In this document: positions 9,328 to 17,305 of the stretch, one piece after another
Position numbering within the stretch: the stretch's first letter is position 1
Layout: every line of letters starts with the position of its first letter
NCBI GenBank assembly: GCA_003533505.1
Contig: DQGD01000007.1
Span: 5,675-69,674 of the forward strand
DNA: 64,000 nucleotides
Reading direction: 5' to 3'
Origin: Clostridiales bacterium
GTDB lineage: Bacteria; Bacillota; Clostridia; Christensenellales; Pumilibacteraceae
Position numbers and translations under genes: made by a program
Notes under the pieces: generated by a model
The model's input: the letters and a program-made list of their open reading frames with translations, nothing else
The model's database searches: none
What the model was told of the DNA's origin: nothing

Positions 9328-9464
9328 TATTTTCAGGGGCATTTTCGCCCTTTTTTGAGCAATTTCATAGCAAATCACCAGACCGAGTAAGGGATAACCC
9401 GTTGCCCGTTCTTTTTTGATGCCCCCAATAAGCGTGATTTCACACGAAGTTAGGACATACAGGC

Positions 9465-9492
9465 TTGACTTTTGAGAAATTTATGGTAGAAT
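9465..9492 (+). promoter_or_regulatory. Predicted sigma-A promoter
   Basis: TTGACT at 9465-9470 and TAGAAT at 9487-9492 are separated by 16 bases. It would transcribe the 22-codon ORF at 9589 and possibly, through the hairpin at 9657, the large surface protein at 9953. Confidence 0.6.
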
Positions 9493-9588
9493 GTAAAGGA
9501 TAAAATGTATCATATATTGACACGCGGAACTTTTAACGCCGAATAACCTGAAAAAATGCGAAATACAGGCAAAAGGAGTTGACAAGGT

Positions 9589-9657
9589 ATGACATACACA
9601 AGGCAATCGAAGACGAGGAAGTCTGCCTATAATTTGAATAAGAGCAACGGAATCTGA
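9589..9657 (+). CDS. 22-codon leader-like small ORF
   Basis: ATG at 9589 with an AAAAGGAG site 11 bases upstream, encoding a basic peptide (MTYTRQSKTRKSAYNLNKSN, then GI). The stop codon at 9655-9657 touches the 5' base of a hairpin (ACCGC with GCGGT, inner CATAGG with CCTATG) that ends in a T-rich stretch. A short translated ORF running into a terminator-like structure is the layout of a leader peptide or attenuator. I do not recognise the peptide. Alternatively it is a left-over gene start from the decayed element. Confidence 0.4.
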   Translation: MTYTRQSKTRKSAYNLNKSNGI

Positions 9658-9705
9658 CCGCACTGCTGCATAGGCTAAACCTATGGGGCGGTGTGATTTT
9701 GCTTT
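9657..9705 (+). terminator. Nested hairpin with T-rich tail (possible attenuator)
   Basis: Outer stem ACCGC (9657-9661) with GCGGT (9688-9692) and inner stem CATAGG (9669-9674) with CCTATG (9680-9685), followed by GTGATTTTGCTTTT. It begins at the stop codon of the 22-codon ORF and lies about 250 bases before the surface protein. Confidence 0.5.
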
Positions 9706-9952
9706 TATAAGGAAAAAATATACAACGGTGCTAAAAGTCAGGAATTTTGCGAAGAAATTGTGAAATTTAATGGAAGCAGGATAAGTGCATTGGCACAAAA
9801 GCAGTAATTTTGGCACAAATTAGAAATCATATAAATATAATTTAGATTTTTTGACAAAACCTTGACAACTTTAAAGCAGTTTAGGTTTTAACCAATGAAA
9901 AACCTATTTTTCAAATCTTACTAACGAAAAAGTCAGAAGGAGGTGGAACATA
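9706..9952. other. AT-rich leader before the surface protein, no gene
   Basis: No open frame of merit. Two TTGACA hexamers (near 9850 and 9861) lack a convincing -10 at standard spacing, so a second promoter here is possible but not demonstrated. GAAGGAGGTGG at 9937-9947 is the ribosome site for the gene at 9953. Confidence 0.5.
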
Positions 9953-12900
9953 ATGAAAAAATATTTTGAAAAAACAAGTATTGCTTTAATAATTGCTATG
10001 ATGTTCATTCTTGCTATTTTTGGTGGCGCAGCAATGAAAACTCATACAAACGCCGATAATGTAAAATATAAAACTGCCGTGAACGCTCAAGGCGTCTTAA
10101 CGGAAAAAGGTACAAGAACTACAACGCAAGTAGAATTAGGGCAATATATAAGCCTTGGCAAGTACAACGGCAAAGATATCGTTTGGAGATGCGTAAGCGT
10201 GGACGATAAAGGCTCGCTAATGCTTGCCGACAAAGTGATCGACACGCTTCCTTATGACGCTAAGACCAACGACAATAACCGTTCTAAGTCGCACAGTCGC
10301 AACTATAATCGTGATAACCGTGGCTCCAACTATTGGAAAGACAGTAATATGCGTTCGTGGCTCAACTCTACGGCAGTAGCGGGCGAAGTGAAGTGGTTGT
10401 GTGGCAACCCGCCAAGGGAAGATTCTGTAGATGGAAATGCTTATGACCAAAAGGCAGGATTTTTGAATGACTTTTCCAAAGCCGAGATTGCCGCAATGAA
10501 GAACGTGACTCAACGCTCAATCGTATCTCACCCTGAATACAATTTGGGATTTCACGATGGCGAAGGCCGCTCTGACTTGGAGTTTAATAGGGACATTGAG
10601 AACGTTGCAAATAACTTCGACAGCGCATACGGCGAAAACTCGACCGAAAAGGTTTTTCTACCAGATGTTAAACAAGTCAATACCGTATGGAAAAATTTCA
10701 GCAATTATTATATAGCTAGAAATGAGCAAGGAGTGGCTTGGCCGTATTGGCTTAGAACGCCTTATTCCAGTTGTAACCATTTGATGCGTTATGTGGAAGC
10801 TAGTGGTTCTATTGAAAGACATTATCCGATGACGGATTATATGGGAGTGAGACCTGCGTTTTATCTCGACTCAGACTATTATGTAACAACCTCCGGCGAT
10901 GGTAGTGCGAGCAATCCTTATGTGGGCTCTGCACCTGACAAAATCGAGGACGACTATACAGTAGCCGAGCCGGAAGAGGACCCAAATCAAGAGTGGGATA
11001 TAAGCCTTGACCAAAGCCTAAATCTTACACTTGGTCCGTGGTATTCGAGCGACGGCAAATATGCTAATCCTACCATCCCGGTTTATACCATTCAAAAGAC
11101 AAGAAGTGACACAGAGAATATGGTAATCCTCTTTTGTGGCGAGGGTTATACCAAAAGTCAGCAACAAAAATTTATCAATGACGTCAAAAAGGTGTGGGAG
11201 AGCGCAATGCAGCACGAGCCATATCGTAGCTATGCAGATCGCTTTAATGTCTATGCACTTTGCACGGCATCGGAGTCTAGCTTTAATAGTGGTGGCAGTA
11301 CGTTTTTCGACGTGGTTATTGATAAAAAGAGCGGTCCGATGATTGGAGTAAGCAAGAGTATTAGTAAAAACCATATTTTCGAACGCTGTATTGGACCTGC
11401 ATTTCTTGAGAAAATTCACGATGCGCATATTCCTAAAAAAACCGATCCAAATTCATCTTATTGGGTTGGTAATAATAGCCCTCTTAGTGAATATGAACCA
11501 TTTTATTATGTGCATAAATATATCAATCAGTTTGCTGTGTTAGTAAATACGACTCAAGATTTTGGTGGTTCGCATAGAAATTATGAAAGAGGTATTCATT
11601 ATCTTATAACTCCGGCTGATAGCGCGCGTGCGCAAAAGACTTTTACGCACGAACTTGGTCACGGGTTGCTAGAACTTGGCGATGAGTACATGTCAAGTAC
11701 TACGCAACAAACAGATCTTACGTCATTAAACGTGGCGCACACTCACGACCCGAACAACGTAAAGTGGAAACAGTTGTTAGGTTTCAGAAAAACTTATACA
11801 TGTAATGCGTTAGGCTATGGCAATGCTTACAACTCAAGTTACGAATGCCTTATGCGTGATACCACCTATGGATTTTGTGAAGTATGTAAGTTGCAAGGCA
11901 GCAAGAGAATGTCGCAACTCATAGACGGCAAGAGCCTCTATGTTGCCGATCCCGAAGTCAAGAAATATACCGGGCAGTATTCTCAGCCGTCAGACTTTGA
12001 GGATACCACATACAATGGATATGCTAATTTTGCATATTATCGCAGTGGAGTTTTGCTAAGTGGCACTGATAAAAATAAATTCAACACGAGTATGGCGGGC
12101 GAGAAAATTCAGCTCCGCACCATCGTACAAAATTTATCGGACACTACACAGCGCTATGTTACTATGAAAATGTGGATAAAGCGAGCTTATGGCAGTGTTG
12201 CCACCACGAGAAGTGGGGACAAACTTGAAACATCGCAGACTTTCACCATTCCTGTATGGAGCGAAAAGAGCAAGTTTTGGCCAAAAGGTGCTTTGAGCTA
12301 TGAAGGCAGCAATATGAATTCGGGATTGGAAAATTGTGAACTCATTTACCAAATCCCGGCGGACGCAGTGCTAAATCCCGGCGACACGGTTGCTTTCGAA
12401 GTGACTGACGAAAAGGGCAATGTGCTTGCAAACGATAACACCGAAACTCAAACTTATGCAAACATAAATATTGAGTACAAGTTCGAGGACGGAACTCCAA
12501 TGCCTAATGCAAACAAAGCTAAAATACCTGTTGCGGTAGGTAGTAAGCTTAATTGGACAGCTCCAGCTCAACTCTATGGGCATACTTTTGTTAGGGCAGA
12601 GGGACACGACCAAATGGTGAATGGGAGCGGTCAAACCGTGACGTATTATTATACCAAACAATCCAACGTTCATACACACGATTGGGGAGAATGGGTGACC
12701 AACGGCAACGGAACGCATTCCCGAATTTGCAAGACGGATAATTCTCACAAGGAAACGGAAAATTGTGTAGGTGGCAAAGCAACTTGTACGCACAAGCCTG
12801 TTTGCGACGTTTGCCACGGCGAATATGGACAAGCAAAATCTCACGATTGGGGAGAATGGGTAAGTGGCGGCAACGGAACGCATACTCGCACTTGTAGGAC

Positions 12901-13726
12901 GGACAATGCTCACAAGGAAACGGAAAATTGTGTAGGCGGAACGGCAACTTGCACGCACAAACCTGTTTGCGACGTTTGTCACGGCGAATACGGACAAGCA
13001 AAATCTCACGACTGGGGCAAAGCAACGTATACTTGGACGGACACCGTTTGCAAAGCGGAAAGAGTTTGCAAGCACGACAGCGCCCATATCGAAAGCGAAA
13101 CGGTGACCGCAACAGGAACGGTAATCAAAGCGGCAACCTGCAAAGAAAAAGGCAAAATGAAATATACCGCTACTTTTGAAAATACTGCGTTTACTAAGCA
13201 AGAAAAGGAAGTTGATATTGATTTTGCCGAGCATGACTTTGACACTTTGATACCGGAAGTGCCTGCAACAACCACAGAATTTGGCGTGAAAGAACACAAA
13301 GATTGTAAGGTTTGCGGAAAGCACTTTGATAAAGACGGGGGCGAAATCACCGAACTTAGAATTGCCAAAATCGGCACACATAATGTAATAGTCAACGGCG
13401 AAAGCAAATTCTATGCACACGGCGAAAGCGTAACCGTAACGGCAGAAGATAAAGAAGGCAAAGTATTCAAAGGCTGGAAGGACGAAAGCGGAAAAATCGT
13501 AAGCACCGACAAGAGTTATAAATTTACAGTATCGGAAGAAAAAAACCTTACGGCTGTATATGAAGATAAGCCTTCGGGCGGCGGCGAAATCACCCCGCCT
13601 GCTAAAAAGGACGGACTTTCGGGCGGTGCGATTGCAGGTATCGTAATCGGTTCGGTGGCGGTCGCAGGAATCGGCGGATTTGCCGTTCTTTGGTTCGCTG
13701 TCAAGAAAAAGACTTTTACAGATTGA
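9953..13726 (+). CDS. Large surface protein with DUF6273-like and M64-type metallopeptidase domains
   Basis: 1257 residues. A signal peptide (about 1-30) is followed by a DUF6273-like domain (about 60-290; LGKYNGKDIVWRC, WLN, PYWLRTP blocks). An M64 (IgA-peptidase-like) zinc peptidase follows at about 375-680, with HELGHGLLELGDEY at 566-579, where His 566, His 570 and Asp 577 should bind zinc and Glu 567 should be catalytic. A MucBP-like domain (about 825-905, ending TVTYYYTK) comes next. Then come two full copies plus a partial third of a 55-residue HDWGEW repeat with paired CxxC motifs (from 907), further beta-rich modules, and a C-terminal hydrophobic helix (about 1228-1250) ending in KKK. 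There is no LPXTG motif. It probably sits on the cell surface and cleaves host or diet glycoproteins; the substrate is unknown. Confidence 0.8.
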   Translation: MKKYFEKTSIALIIAMMFILAIFGGAAMKTHTNADNVKYKTAVNAQGVLTEKGTRTTTQVELGQYISLGKYNGKDIVWRCVSVDDKGSLMLADKVIDTLPYDAKTNDNNRSKSHSRNYNRDNRGSNYWKDSNMRSWLNSTAVAGEVKWLCGNPPREDSVDGNAYDQKAGFLNDFSKAEIAAMKNVTQRSIVSHPEYNLGFHDGEGRSDLEFNRDIENVANNFDSAYGENSTEKVFLPDVKQVNTVWKNFSNYYIARNEQGVAWPYWLRTPYSSCNHLMRYVEASGSIERHYPMTDYMGVRPAFYLDSDYYVTTSGDGSASNPYVGSAPDKIEDDYTVAEPEEDPNQEWDISLDQSLNLTLGPWYSSDGKYANPTIPVYTIQKTRSDTENMVILFCGEGYTKSQQQKFINDVKKVWESAMQHEPYRSYADRFNVYALCTASESSFNSGGSTFFDVVIDKKSGPMIGVSKSISKNHIFERCIGPAFLEKIHDAHIPKKTDPNSSYWVGNNSPLSEYEPFYYVHKYINQFAVLVNTTQDFGGSHRNYERGIHYLITPADSARAQKTFTHELGHGLLELGDEYMSSTTQQTDLTSLNVAHTHDPNNVKWKQLLGFRKTYTCNALGYGNAYNSSYECLMRDTTYGFCEVCKLQGSKRMSQLIDGKSLYVADPEVKKYTGQYSQPSDFEDTTYNGYANFAYYRSGVLLSGTDKNKFNTSMAGEKIQLRTIVQNLSDTTQRYVTMKMWIKRAYGSVATTRSGDKLETSQTFTIPVWSEKSKFWPKGALSYEGSNMNSGLENCELIYQIPADAVLNPGDTVAFEVTDEKGNVLANDNTETQTYANINIEYKFEDGTPMPNANKAKIPVAVGSKLNWTAPAQLYGHTFVRAEGHDQMVNGSGQTVTYYYTKQSNVHTHDWGEWVTNGNGTHSRICKTDNSHKETENCVGGKATCTHKPVCDVCHGEYGQAKSHDWGEWVSGGNGTHTRTCRTDNAHKETENCVGGTATCTHKPVCDVCHGEYGQAKSHDWGKATYTWTDTVCKAERVCKHDSAHIESETVTATGTVIKAATCKEKGKMKYTATFENTAFTKQEKEVDIDFAEHDFDTLIPEVPATTTEFGVKEHKDCKVCGKHFDKDGGEITELRIAKIGTHNVIVNGESKFYAHGESVTVTAEDKEGKVFKGWKDESGKIVSTDKSYKFTVSEEKNLTAVYEDKPSGGGEITPPAKKDGLSGGAIAGIVIGSVAVAGIGGFAVLWFAVKKKTFTD
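12677..13030 (+). repeat. 165-bp tandem repeat inside the M64 surface protein
   Basis: The CAC codon opening HDWG recurs at 12677, 12842 and 13007, exactly 165 bp apart. Two full units and a partial third are visible. Each encodes 55 residues with a CVGG..C and CDVCHGEYG knuckle, and the DNA copies are close to identical, pointing to recent duplication. Confidence 0.85.
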
Positions 13727-13783
13727 ATCACAGCAATCAAAGCATTGTTCACCAAAAAGAAATAAGATGGACTAAATAAGACA

Positions 13784-13822
13784 AGACCATCACTCGACAA
13801 AACGGGTGGTGGTCTTTTTTTA
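13784..13822 (+). terminator. Rho-independent terminator
   Basis: Stem AGACCATCAC with GTGGTGGTCT (one G-U pair) followed by seven T. It ends the transcript of the large surface protein. Confidence 0.85.
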
Positions 13823-13936
13823 TTTGCACAAGGTAGCAAAAAGTACTTATCGTTCGACACCCTCCCGAAAATCGGCTCAAAAACGAGATTTTGCCCGAGT
13901 GACACATCTTTGTAGTACGAAAAAGCTACAAAACAT

Positions 13937-13975
13937 AAAAAGCACAAGACCTACTAAACCTTGTGCTTTTTTTGT
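13937..13975 (+). terminator. Rho-independent terminator, probably bidirectional
   Basis: Stem AAAAGCACAAG with CTTGTGCTTTT followed by TTT. The A run on the 5' side would serve the opposite strand. No intact gene abuts it. The 110 bases before it hold no supportable gene. Confidence 0.7.
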
Positions 13976-14043
13976 TGCTATATCTTGTGGTTTGCGCACC
14001 TTGCGGAATATTTGAATTCAGGAGCTGCATTTTGACCTGTTTT

Positions 14044-14084
14044 TCAAAAAACAGGACTTGAACCGGCGACTTCGTTTTAATCCC
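14044..14084 (-). other. tRNA 3'-end-like sequence, possible attachment-site scar
   Basis: Read on the minus strand, this contains GTCGCCGGTTCAAGTCCTG. It has the GGTTCAAGTCC signature of a tRNA T-arm but no recognisable acceptor, D-arm or anticodon around it. A partial tRNA 3' end next to a truncated integrase (14230) is what an old tRNA-targeted integration leaves behind. The adjoining CCTGTTTT and AAAACAGG also form a palindrome. It is not a functional tRNA gene. Confidence 0.35.
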
Positions 14085-14118
14085 CGCCTGACGCCTACAA
14101 TTTAATACAAATCTTTTA

Positions 14119-14153
14119 AGAGAGAACAAGGATAAACGTTCTCTCTTTTTTTA
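14119..14153 (+). terminator. Rho-independent terminator
   Basis: Stem AGAGAGAAC with GTTCTCTCT, ten-base loop, followed by TTTTTTT. Confidence 0.85.
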
Positions 14154-14229
14154 TGCCGTTTCGAGGGGTGATTTCCTATTTACGGTGAGAAAAATTATAA
14201 TAATAACAGTAAATCGAAAGGAGTTTTCA

Positions 14230-14475
14230 ATGAAATACAAAGAATGGTTGGACGTATGGTTTGCGAACTACATAGAGCCTTCGTCTAAAACGAAAACGTG
14301 CGAAAGATATTCGGAGATTATCGAAAAGCACTTGAATGTAAAGCTGGGCGAGTACGAGCTTGAAGAACTGTCGCCCATAGTCATACAGAAGTATATCACC
14401 GAACTTAGGCGTGTGGTTTTATTACGGAACATTCAGAAGGTGTTTCGAGTTTACGGACGGAATTTACGCGTTTAA
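14230..14475 (+). pseudogene. N-terminal fragment of a tyrosine-type integrase
   Basis: ATG at 14230 with AAAGGAG upstream. The first ~60 residues (KYKEWLDVWFANYIEPSSKT, then TCERYSEIIEKHLNVKLGEYELEELSPIVIQKYITEL) are the N-terminal and SAM-like core-binding domain of phage/ICE integrases. The homology ends near 14407 and the frame then runs about 20 unrelated residues to its stop. The catalytic Arg-His-Arg-Tyr domain is missing. This is a dead integrase beside a tRNA-like sequence. Confidence 0.75.
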
Positions 14476-14548
14476 GGAAAACGTAAACGCGATGAAGAGT
14501 TTCGGCTGCGAAATCTTTTTCGTTGAGTGTAACAACAAAAATTTTTGA
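14408..14548 (+). pseudogene. Orphan C-terminal ORF fragment fused to the integrase remnant
   Basis: In a frame different from the integrase, 46 residues read GVWFYYGTFRRCFEFTDGIY, then AFKENVNAMKSFGCEIFFVECNNKNF, before a stop. They begin almost exactly where integrase homology is lost and look like a genuine protein tail, with hydrophobic strands and a helix. I do not recognise the family. The junction near 14408 probably marks a deletion endpoint. Confidence 0.35.
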
Positions 14549-14568
14549 AAAACACTTGACAAAAACAC

Positions 14569-14597
14569 TTGACAAGGAGTTTTGCGGTGTGTATAAT
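14569..14597 (+). promoter_or_regulatory. Strong sigma-A promoter of the riboswitch/fibre operon
   Basis: Perfect TTGACA (14569-14574), 17-base spacer, perfect TATAAT (14592-14597). A second TTGACA lies 14 bases further upstream. Transcription would start near 14604 and enter the structured leader below. Confidence 0.85.
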
Positions 14598-14654
14598 AAA
14601 AATGCGAAGGGGAAGAGCGGCATAAACCGCTTGTAGATTTTCCTTCGTAACAAT

Positions 14655-14785
14655 TGAATACTTGTCGGCAAAACCGTCGTGAGGCGGTGACGCAAAGCTA
14701 AGGAACTTTGTTATAAACGACGTATCGTCTTGCGGGAGACCGCGATAAGGCGAGCCTGCGTTTGATAAAAAGAGTACGCCCGGTT
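14655..14785 (+). promoter_or_regulatory. Probable c-di-GMP-I (GEMM) riboswitch aptamer
   Basis: The leader contains GGCAAAACC, then a five-pair stem CCGTC/GGCGG capped by the GNRA loop GTGA, then TGACGCAAAGC. This is the order and spacing of the class I c-di-GMP riboswitch core (GCAAACC, GNRA-capped P1b, GACGCAAAGC). A longer second arm follows to about 14770. A terminator lies immediately downstream, so ligand binding would control read-through. The P2 arm departs from the textbook consensus, so a covariance-model check is needed. Control of the SipW/TasA-like genes by c-di-GMP fits the GGDEF/HD-GYP enzyme encoded 5 kb later. Confidence 0.68.
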
Positions 14786-14827
14786 GCAATATAGTATCTT
14801 ACGGATACTAAATTGCAACCTTTTTTT
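14782..14827 (+). terminator. Riboswitch expression-platform terminator
   Basis: Long two-part stem: GGTTGCAAT with ATTGCAACC and an inner TAGTATC with GATACTA, followed by seven T. It sits between the aptamer and the first fibre gene. Confidence 0.85.
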
Positions 14828-14951
14828 ATTCCGAAAATCATTAGTAATGGCACCATAACCGTGCGGACGGGTGAAAAGACGGGCGAAAAAAGAACAAACA
14901 GGCTGCAAGCCGTTTGAAATAAGAAAAAATTTTTTATGGAGGGCGTCAGAA

Positions 14952-15725
14952 ATGACACAACACAAATCCGAAAGGAAGAACAACAGGAAAACAGCGGTTA
15001 TCGTAACGTTATTGCTTGCGTTGGTCGCGCTTTTGTGCTTTGGGGGATACACCTTCTCCAAGTACGTAACGCACGGCAACGGCACGGGTACGGCGAATGT
15101 TGCAAAATGGGGTTACAACGTAAACGTAGATACTTCCGGAATTTTCGGCGAGAAGTATAAGAAAGTAGCGGGTGATTTCAGCACGATAACCACCGCACCC
15201 GACGGACTTAGCGTTAAAGCGGAGAGTGCCGGCAGAAAACTCGTTGCACCCGGAACGACCGGTTCTATGATTTTTGGCGTCGGCGGCAAGTCGGAAGTTA
15301 GATCAAGACTTTATATGGGTATAACGCCTAACAAAGATGTCGTACTTAAAATAAAGAAAGGCGAAGAAGCGGAAATAGTTTATAATCCCGTTAAATGGAC
15401 GCTTAAAAAGAACGGTAATGTCGTATCCGGTGCGGAAAACGTAACTCTTATTGATATCGCCAATAAACTTAATCATGAACCCGTCAGCGTAGGCGGAACG
15501 TACGAAGCAGGTACCGAATTACCCGAAACGACTTACGAACTCAGTTGGGCGTGGGCGTTTGAGGGAACGGAAGCCTTTACCGGTATAACTGTTAACGAAC
15601 TCGACACGATTCTCGGTCAGCGCGCCGACAAAGAAGATTTTACGTATGCAGGTTGGACGATTAACGAAGCCGTTACGAGCATTGAGTTTGTCCTTGATAT
15701 AAAAGTAGAACAACTTGCTTCGTAA
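14952..15725 (+). CDS. SipW-dependent TasA/camelysin-like surface fibre protein
   Basis: About 257 residues from the ATG at 14952, chosen because GGAGGG precedes it at normal spacing and the upstream frame is leader RNA. The N-terminus (basic, then a hydrophobic helix at about 15-37) ends in FSKYVTHGNGTGTANVAKW, the pattern of proteins cut by the SipW signal peptidase. The mature part is beta-rich with an ELSWAWAFEG block typical of TasA-like subunits in Clostridia. It is the first gene after the riboswitch, so likely the main matrix fibre subunit. Whether it forms fibres or acts as a camelysin-type protease cannot be told from sequence. Confidence 0.72.
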   Translation: MTQHKSERKNNRKTAVIVTLLLALVALLCFGGYTFSKYVTHGNGTGTANVAKWGYNVNVDTSGIFGEKYKKVAGDFSTITTAPDGLSVKAESAGRKLVAPGTTGSMIFGVGGKSEVRSRLYMGITPNKDVVLKIKKGEEAEIVYNPVKWTLKKNGNVVSGAENVTLIDIANKLNHEPVSVGGTYEAGTELPETTYELSWAWAFEGTEAFTGITVNELDTILGQRADKEDFTYAGWTINEAVTSIEFVLDIKVEQLAS

Positions 15726-15756
15726 TCGAGTGCGGTAAAAAAACAAAAGAACATTC

Positions 15757-15787
15757 GGGGGCGCGCCCGTTTTTTCGGGCGCGCCGA
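15757..15787 (+). promoter_or_regulatory. GC-rich intercistronic hairpin
   Basis: Perfect ten-pair stem GGCGCGCCCG with CGGGCGCGCC around a six-T loop. There is no T run after it, so it is more likely an mRNA-stabilising or partial-attenuation element between the first fibre gene and the next than a full terminator. Confidence 0.6.
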
Positions 15788-15843
15788 ATACCGAATAATA
15801 AAAGCGATTCGGGTATTGCCGAACGATTAAAGAAAACAGAAGA

Positions 15844-16626
15844 ATGAAATATGACTTTAAGTTGACCAAAAATCCCCAAGCGGGCAATATAAAGACGGTG
15901 AAATGCTCTAAACGGGTTTTCAACCTTGACGGCGACTTATTGTGTTTTTTAAAAAGGGGCAGGTTATATGACCTTAACGCAAAGGTTATCGCGCCTTGCG
16001 TGAGCGTGAAAGGGCTTTCCAAAGAAAAGATAGCCGAAACGCGCGGATATTGCGAAGACGGGAAAAAAGTTTATTTTTACGGCGAAGAAACAGGGATAAT
16101 AGAAAAGCGCGACGTTTTTATAGCCGTAGTGACGTTTTTTATCGTGCTGACGGCGGCGGCTATAGCGGCTTTATCGGTCGCGACCTGCGTCGCGGAGAAA
16201 AACAAGATTAAAGAAATCAGCATAATCGATAAAGACGGCGGGTGGGAAGCGGACGCAAAACTCGATATCTTCGGGGCAGAGCTGCTCAGACCCGGAGCAA
16301 AAGGAGAATATCTTTTCGCAGTGTACAATCCGAACGCGTTCGGGATGAAATGCGATATTAAGATAGGTTTTACATACGGAAACAAAACGGAAAATCTTCC
16401 GATAATAATATATGCGCTTACGGTGAACGGCAAGAAGACAGATGTTAATAAAACGGAGAACGGATACTACGCAAACGACGTGGTTATAAGCGAAAACGCA
16501 AGAAATTCTTTTATGCTTGCGTGGGAATGGCAGTTTGACGGCGAGAGCGACGAGAAAGATACCGAAACGGGGCGTAAGGGCGAAAAATACGAGTGCGGAA
16601 TTTTTATAACCGCCGAGGAAATTTAA
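15844..16626 (+). CDS. Membrane-anchored TasA-like protein with cytoplasmic N-domain
   Basis: 260 residues with an unusual plan. A cytoplasmic N-terminal domain of about 90 residues (KLTKNPQAGNIKTVKCSKRV, then DLNAKVIAPCVSVKGLSKEK) is followed by one transmembrane helix (about 91-115). The outer domain has the same ELLRPGAKGEYLFAVYNP and FMLAWEWQFDG features as the SipW cargo encoded upstream. It lacks an N-terminal signal peptide, so it would stay in the membrane with the fibre-like domain outside. It may be the fibre anchor or a sensor of fibre assembly. The N-domain is unrecognised. Confidence 0.55.
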   Translation: MKYDFKLTKNPQAGNIKTVKCSKRVFNLDGDLLCFLKRGRLYDLNAKVIAPCVSVKGLSKEKIAETRGYCEDGKKVYFYGEETGIIEKRDVFIAVVTFFIVLTAAAIAALSVATCVAEKNKIKEISIIDKDGGWEADAKLDIFGAELLRPGAKGEYLFAVYNPNAFGMKCDIKIGFTYGNKTENLPIIIYALTVNGKKTDVNKTENGYYANDVVISENARNSFMLAWEWQFDGESDEKDTETGRKGEKYECGIFITAEEI

Positions 16627-16637
16627 GGTGAACCGAG

Positions 16638-17228
16638 ATGGTTGAATCAAATACTCCGACAAAAACGGATGGAACAAGCGAAAACAAGAATCCTCGCCGC
16701 AGAGTTTTTCCTGCTATATGGCGGGTGATGCTGATACTTCTCGCGGCGGTTTTAGCGATAACGGCGTGCGCGCTCGCTTACGATAAATTCGTGAAAAAAT
16801 CTAAAATACCTTCCGTGTTCGGGTATTCCGTGCTGATTATAGCTTCGCCGTCTATGACGGGAGCGATAGAAGCAGGCGACGCGATTATAATAAAAAATTC
16901 CGATTCCTACGCGGTGGGCGACGTGATAACGTATTTCCCCGCGGACGAAAGTTTTTCGGTAACGCACAGAATAGTGAGAACGGAAGGCGACAAGTTTTAC
17001 ACTAAAGGAGACGCTAATCCGAGCGAAGACCCCGACCCCGTGTTAATAGAGCAGATAGCGGGAAAAGTCGCCGTAAAGCTGAATAAGGTCGGGTATTTTA
17101 TAGAATGGCTTAAATCGCCTGTAGGAATAATTTTTGCGGCAACGTTCATAGTGTTGTTGATTCTGATAATAGTTATAGAAGACAAACGGCGAGGAAAGAC
17201 GGACTCTGCCGATTCCGAAAGCAAGTGA
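16638..17228 (+). CDS. sipW: SipW-type signal peptidase I
   Basis: Membrane peptidase that removes signal peptides from TasA-type fibre proteins. 196 residues: proline/lysine-rich N-terminus, transmembrane helix at about 28-48, catalytic box SPSMTGAIEAGDAIIIK with nucleophile Ser 72, then VTHRIV with His 110, then YTKGDANPSEDP, and a second helix at about 155-180. A histidine where most bacterial enzymes have lysine is the ER-type/SipW hallmark. It begins 11 bases after the previous gene and lies among three predicted substrates. Confidence 0.9.
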   Translation: MVESNTPTKTDGTSENKNPRRRVFPAIWRVMLILLAAVLAITACALAYDKFVKKSKIPSVFGYSVLIIASPSMTGAIEAGDAIIIKNSDSYAVGDVITYFPADESFSVTHRIVRTEGDKFYTKGDANPSEDPDPVLIEQIAGKVAVKLNKVGYFIEWLKSPVGIIFAATFIVLLILIIVIEDKRRGKTDSADSESK

Positions 17229-17305
17229 AAACAAATTTCAGGGATTGTGCGGAAGTCGCGGCGAGCATTCCCGAAAAAACCGAACCGCGTTAACGGAGAA
17301 AAAAG

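Noticed and set aside
12677..13030. 165-bp direct repeats as an attachment site or CRISPR
   Set aside because: They lie inside an uninterrupted reading frame and translate into protein repeats.
12371..13420. 349-residue minus-strand frame opposite the 55-residue repeats
   Set aside because: Its apparent repeats are only the complement of the HDWGEW repeats; no start signal.
14044..14110. Complete tRNA gene on the minus strand
   Set aside because: Only the T-arm-like GGTTCAAGTCC is present; acceptor, D-arm and anticodon stems cannot be drawn and the T-stem has a mismatch.
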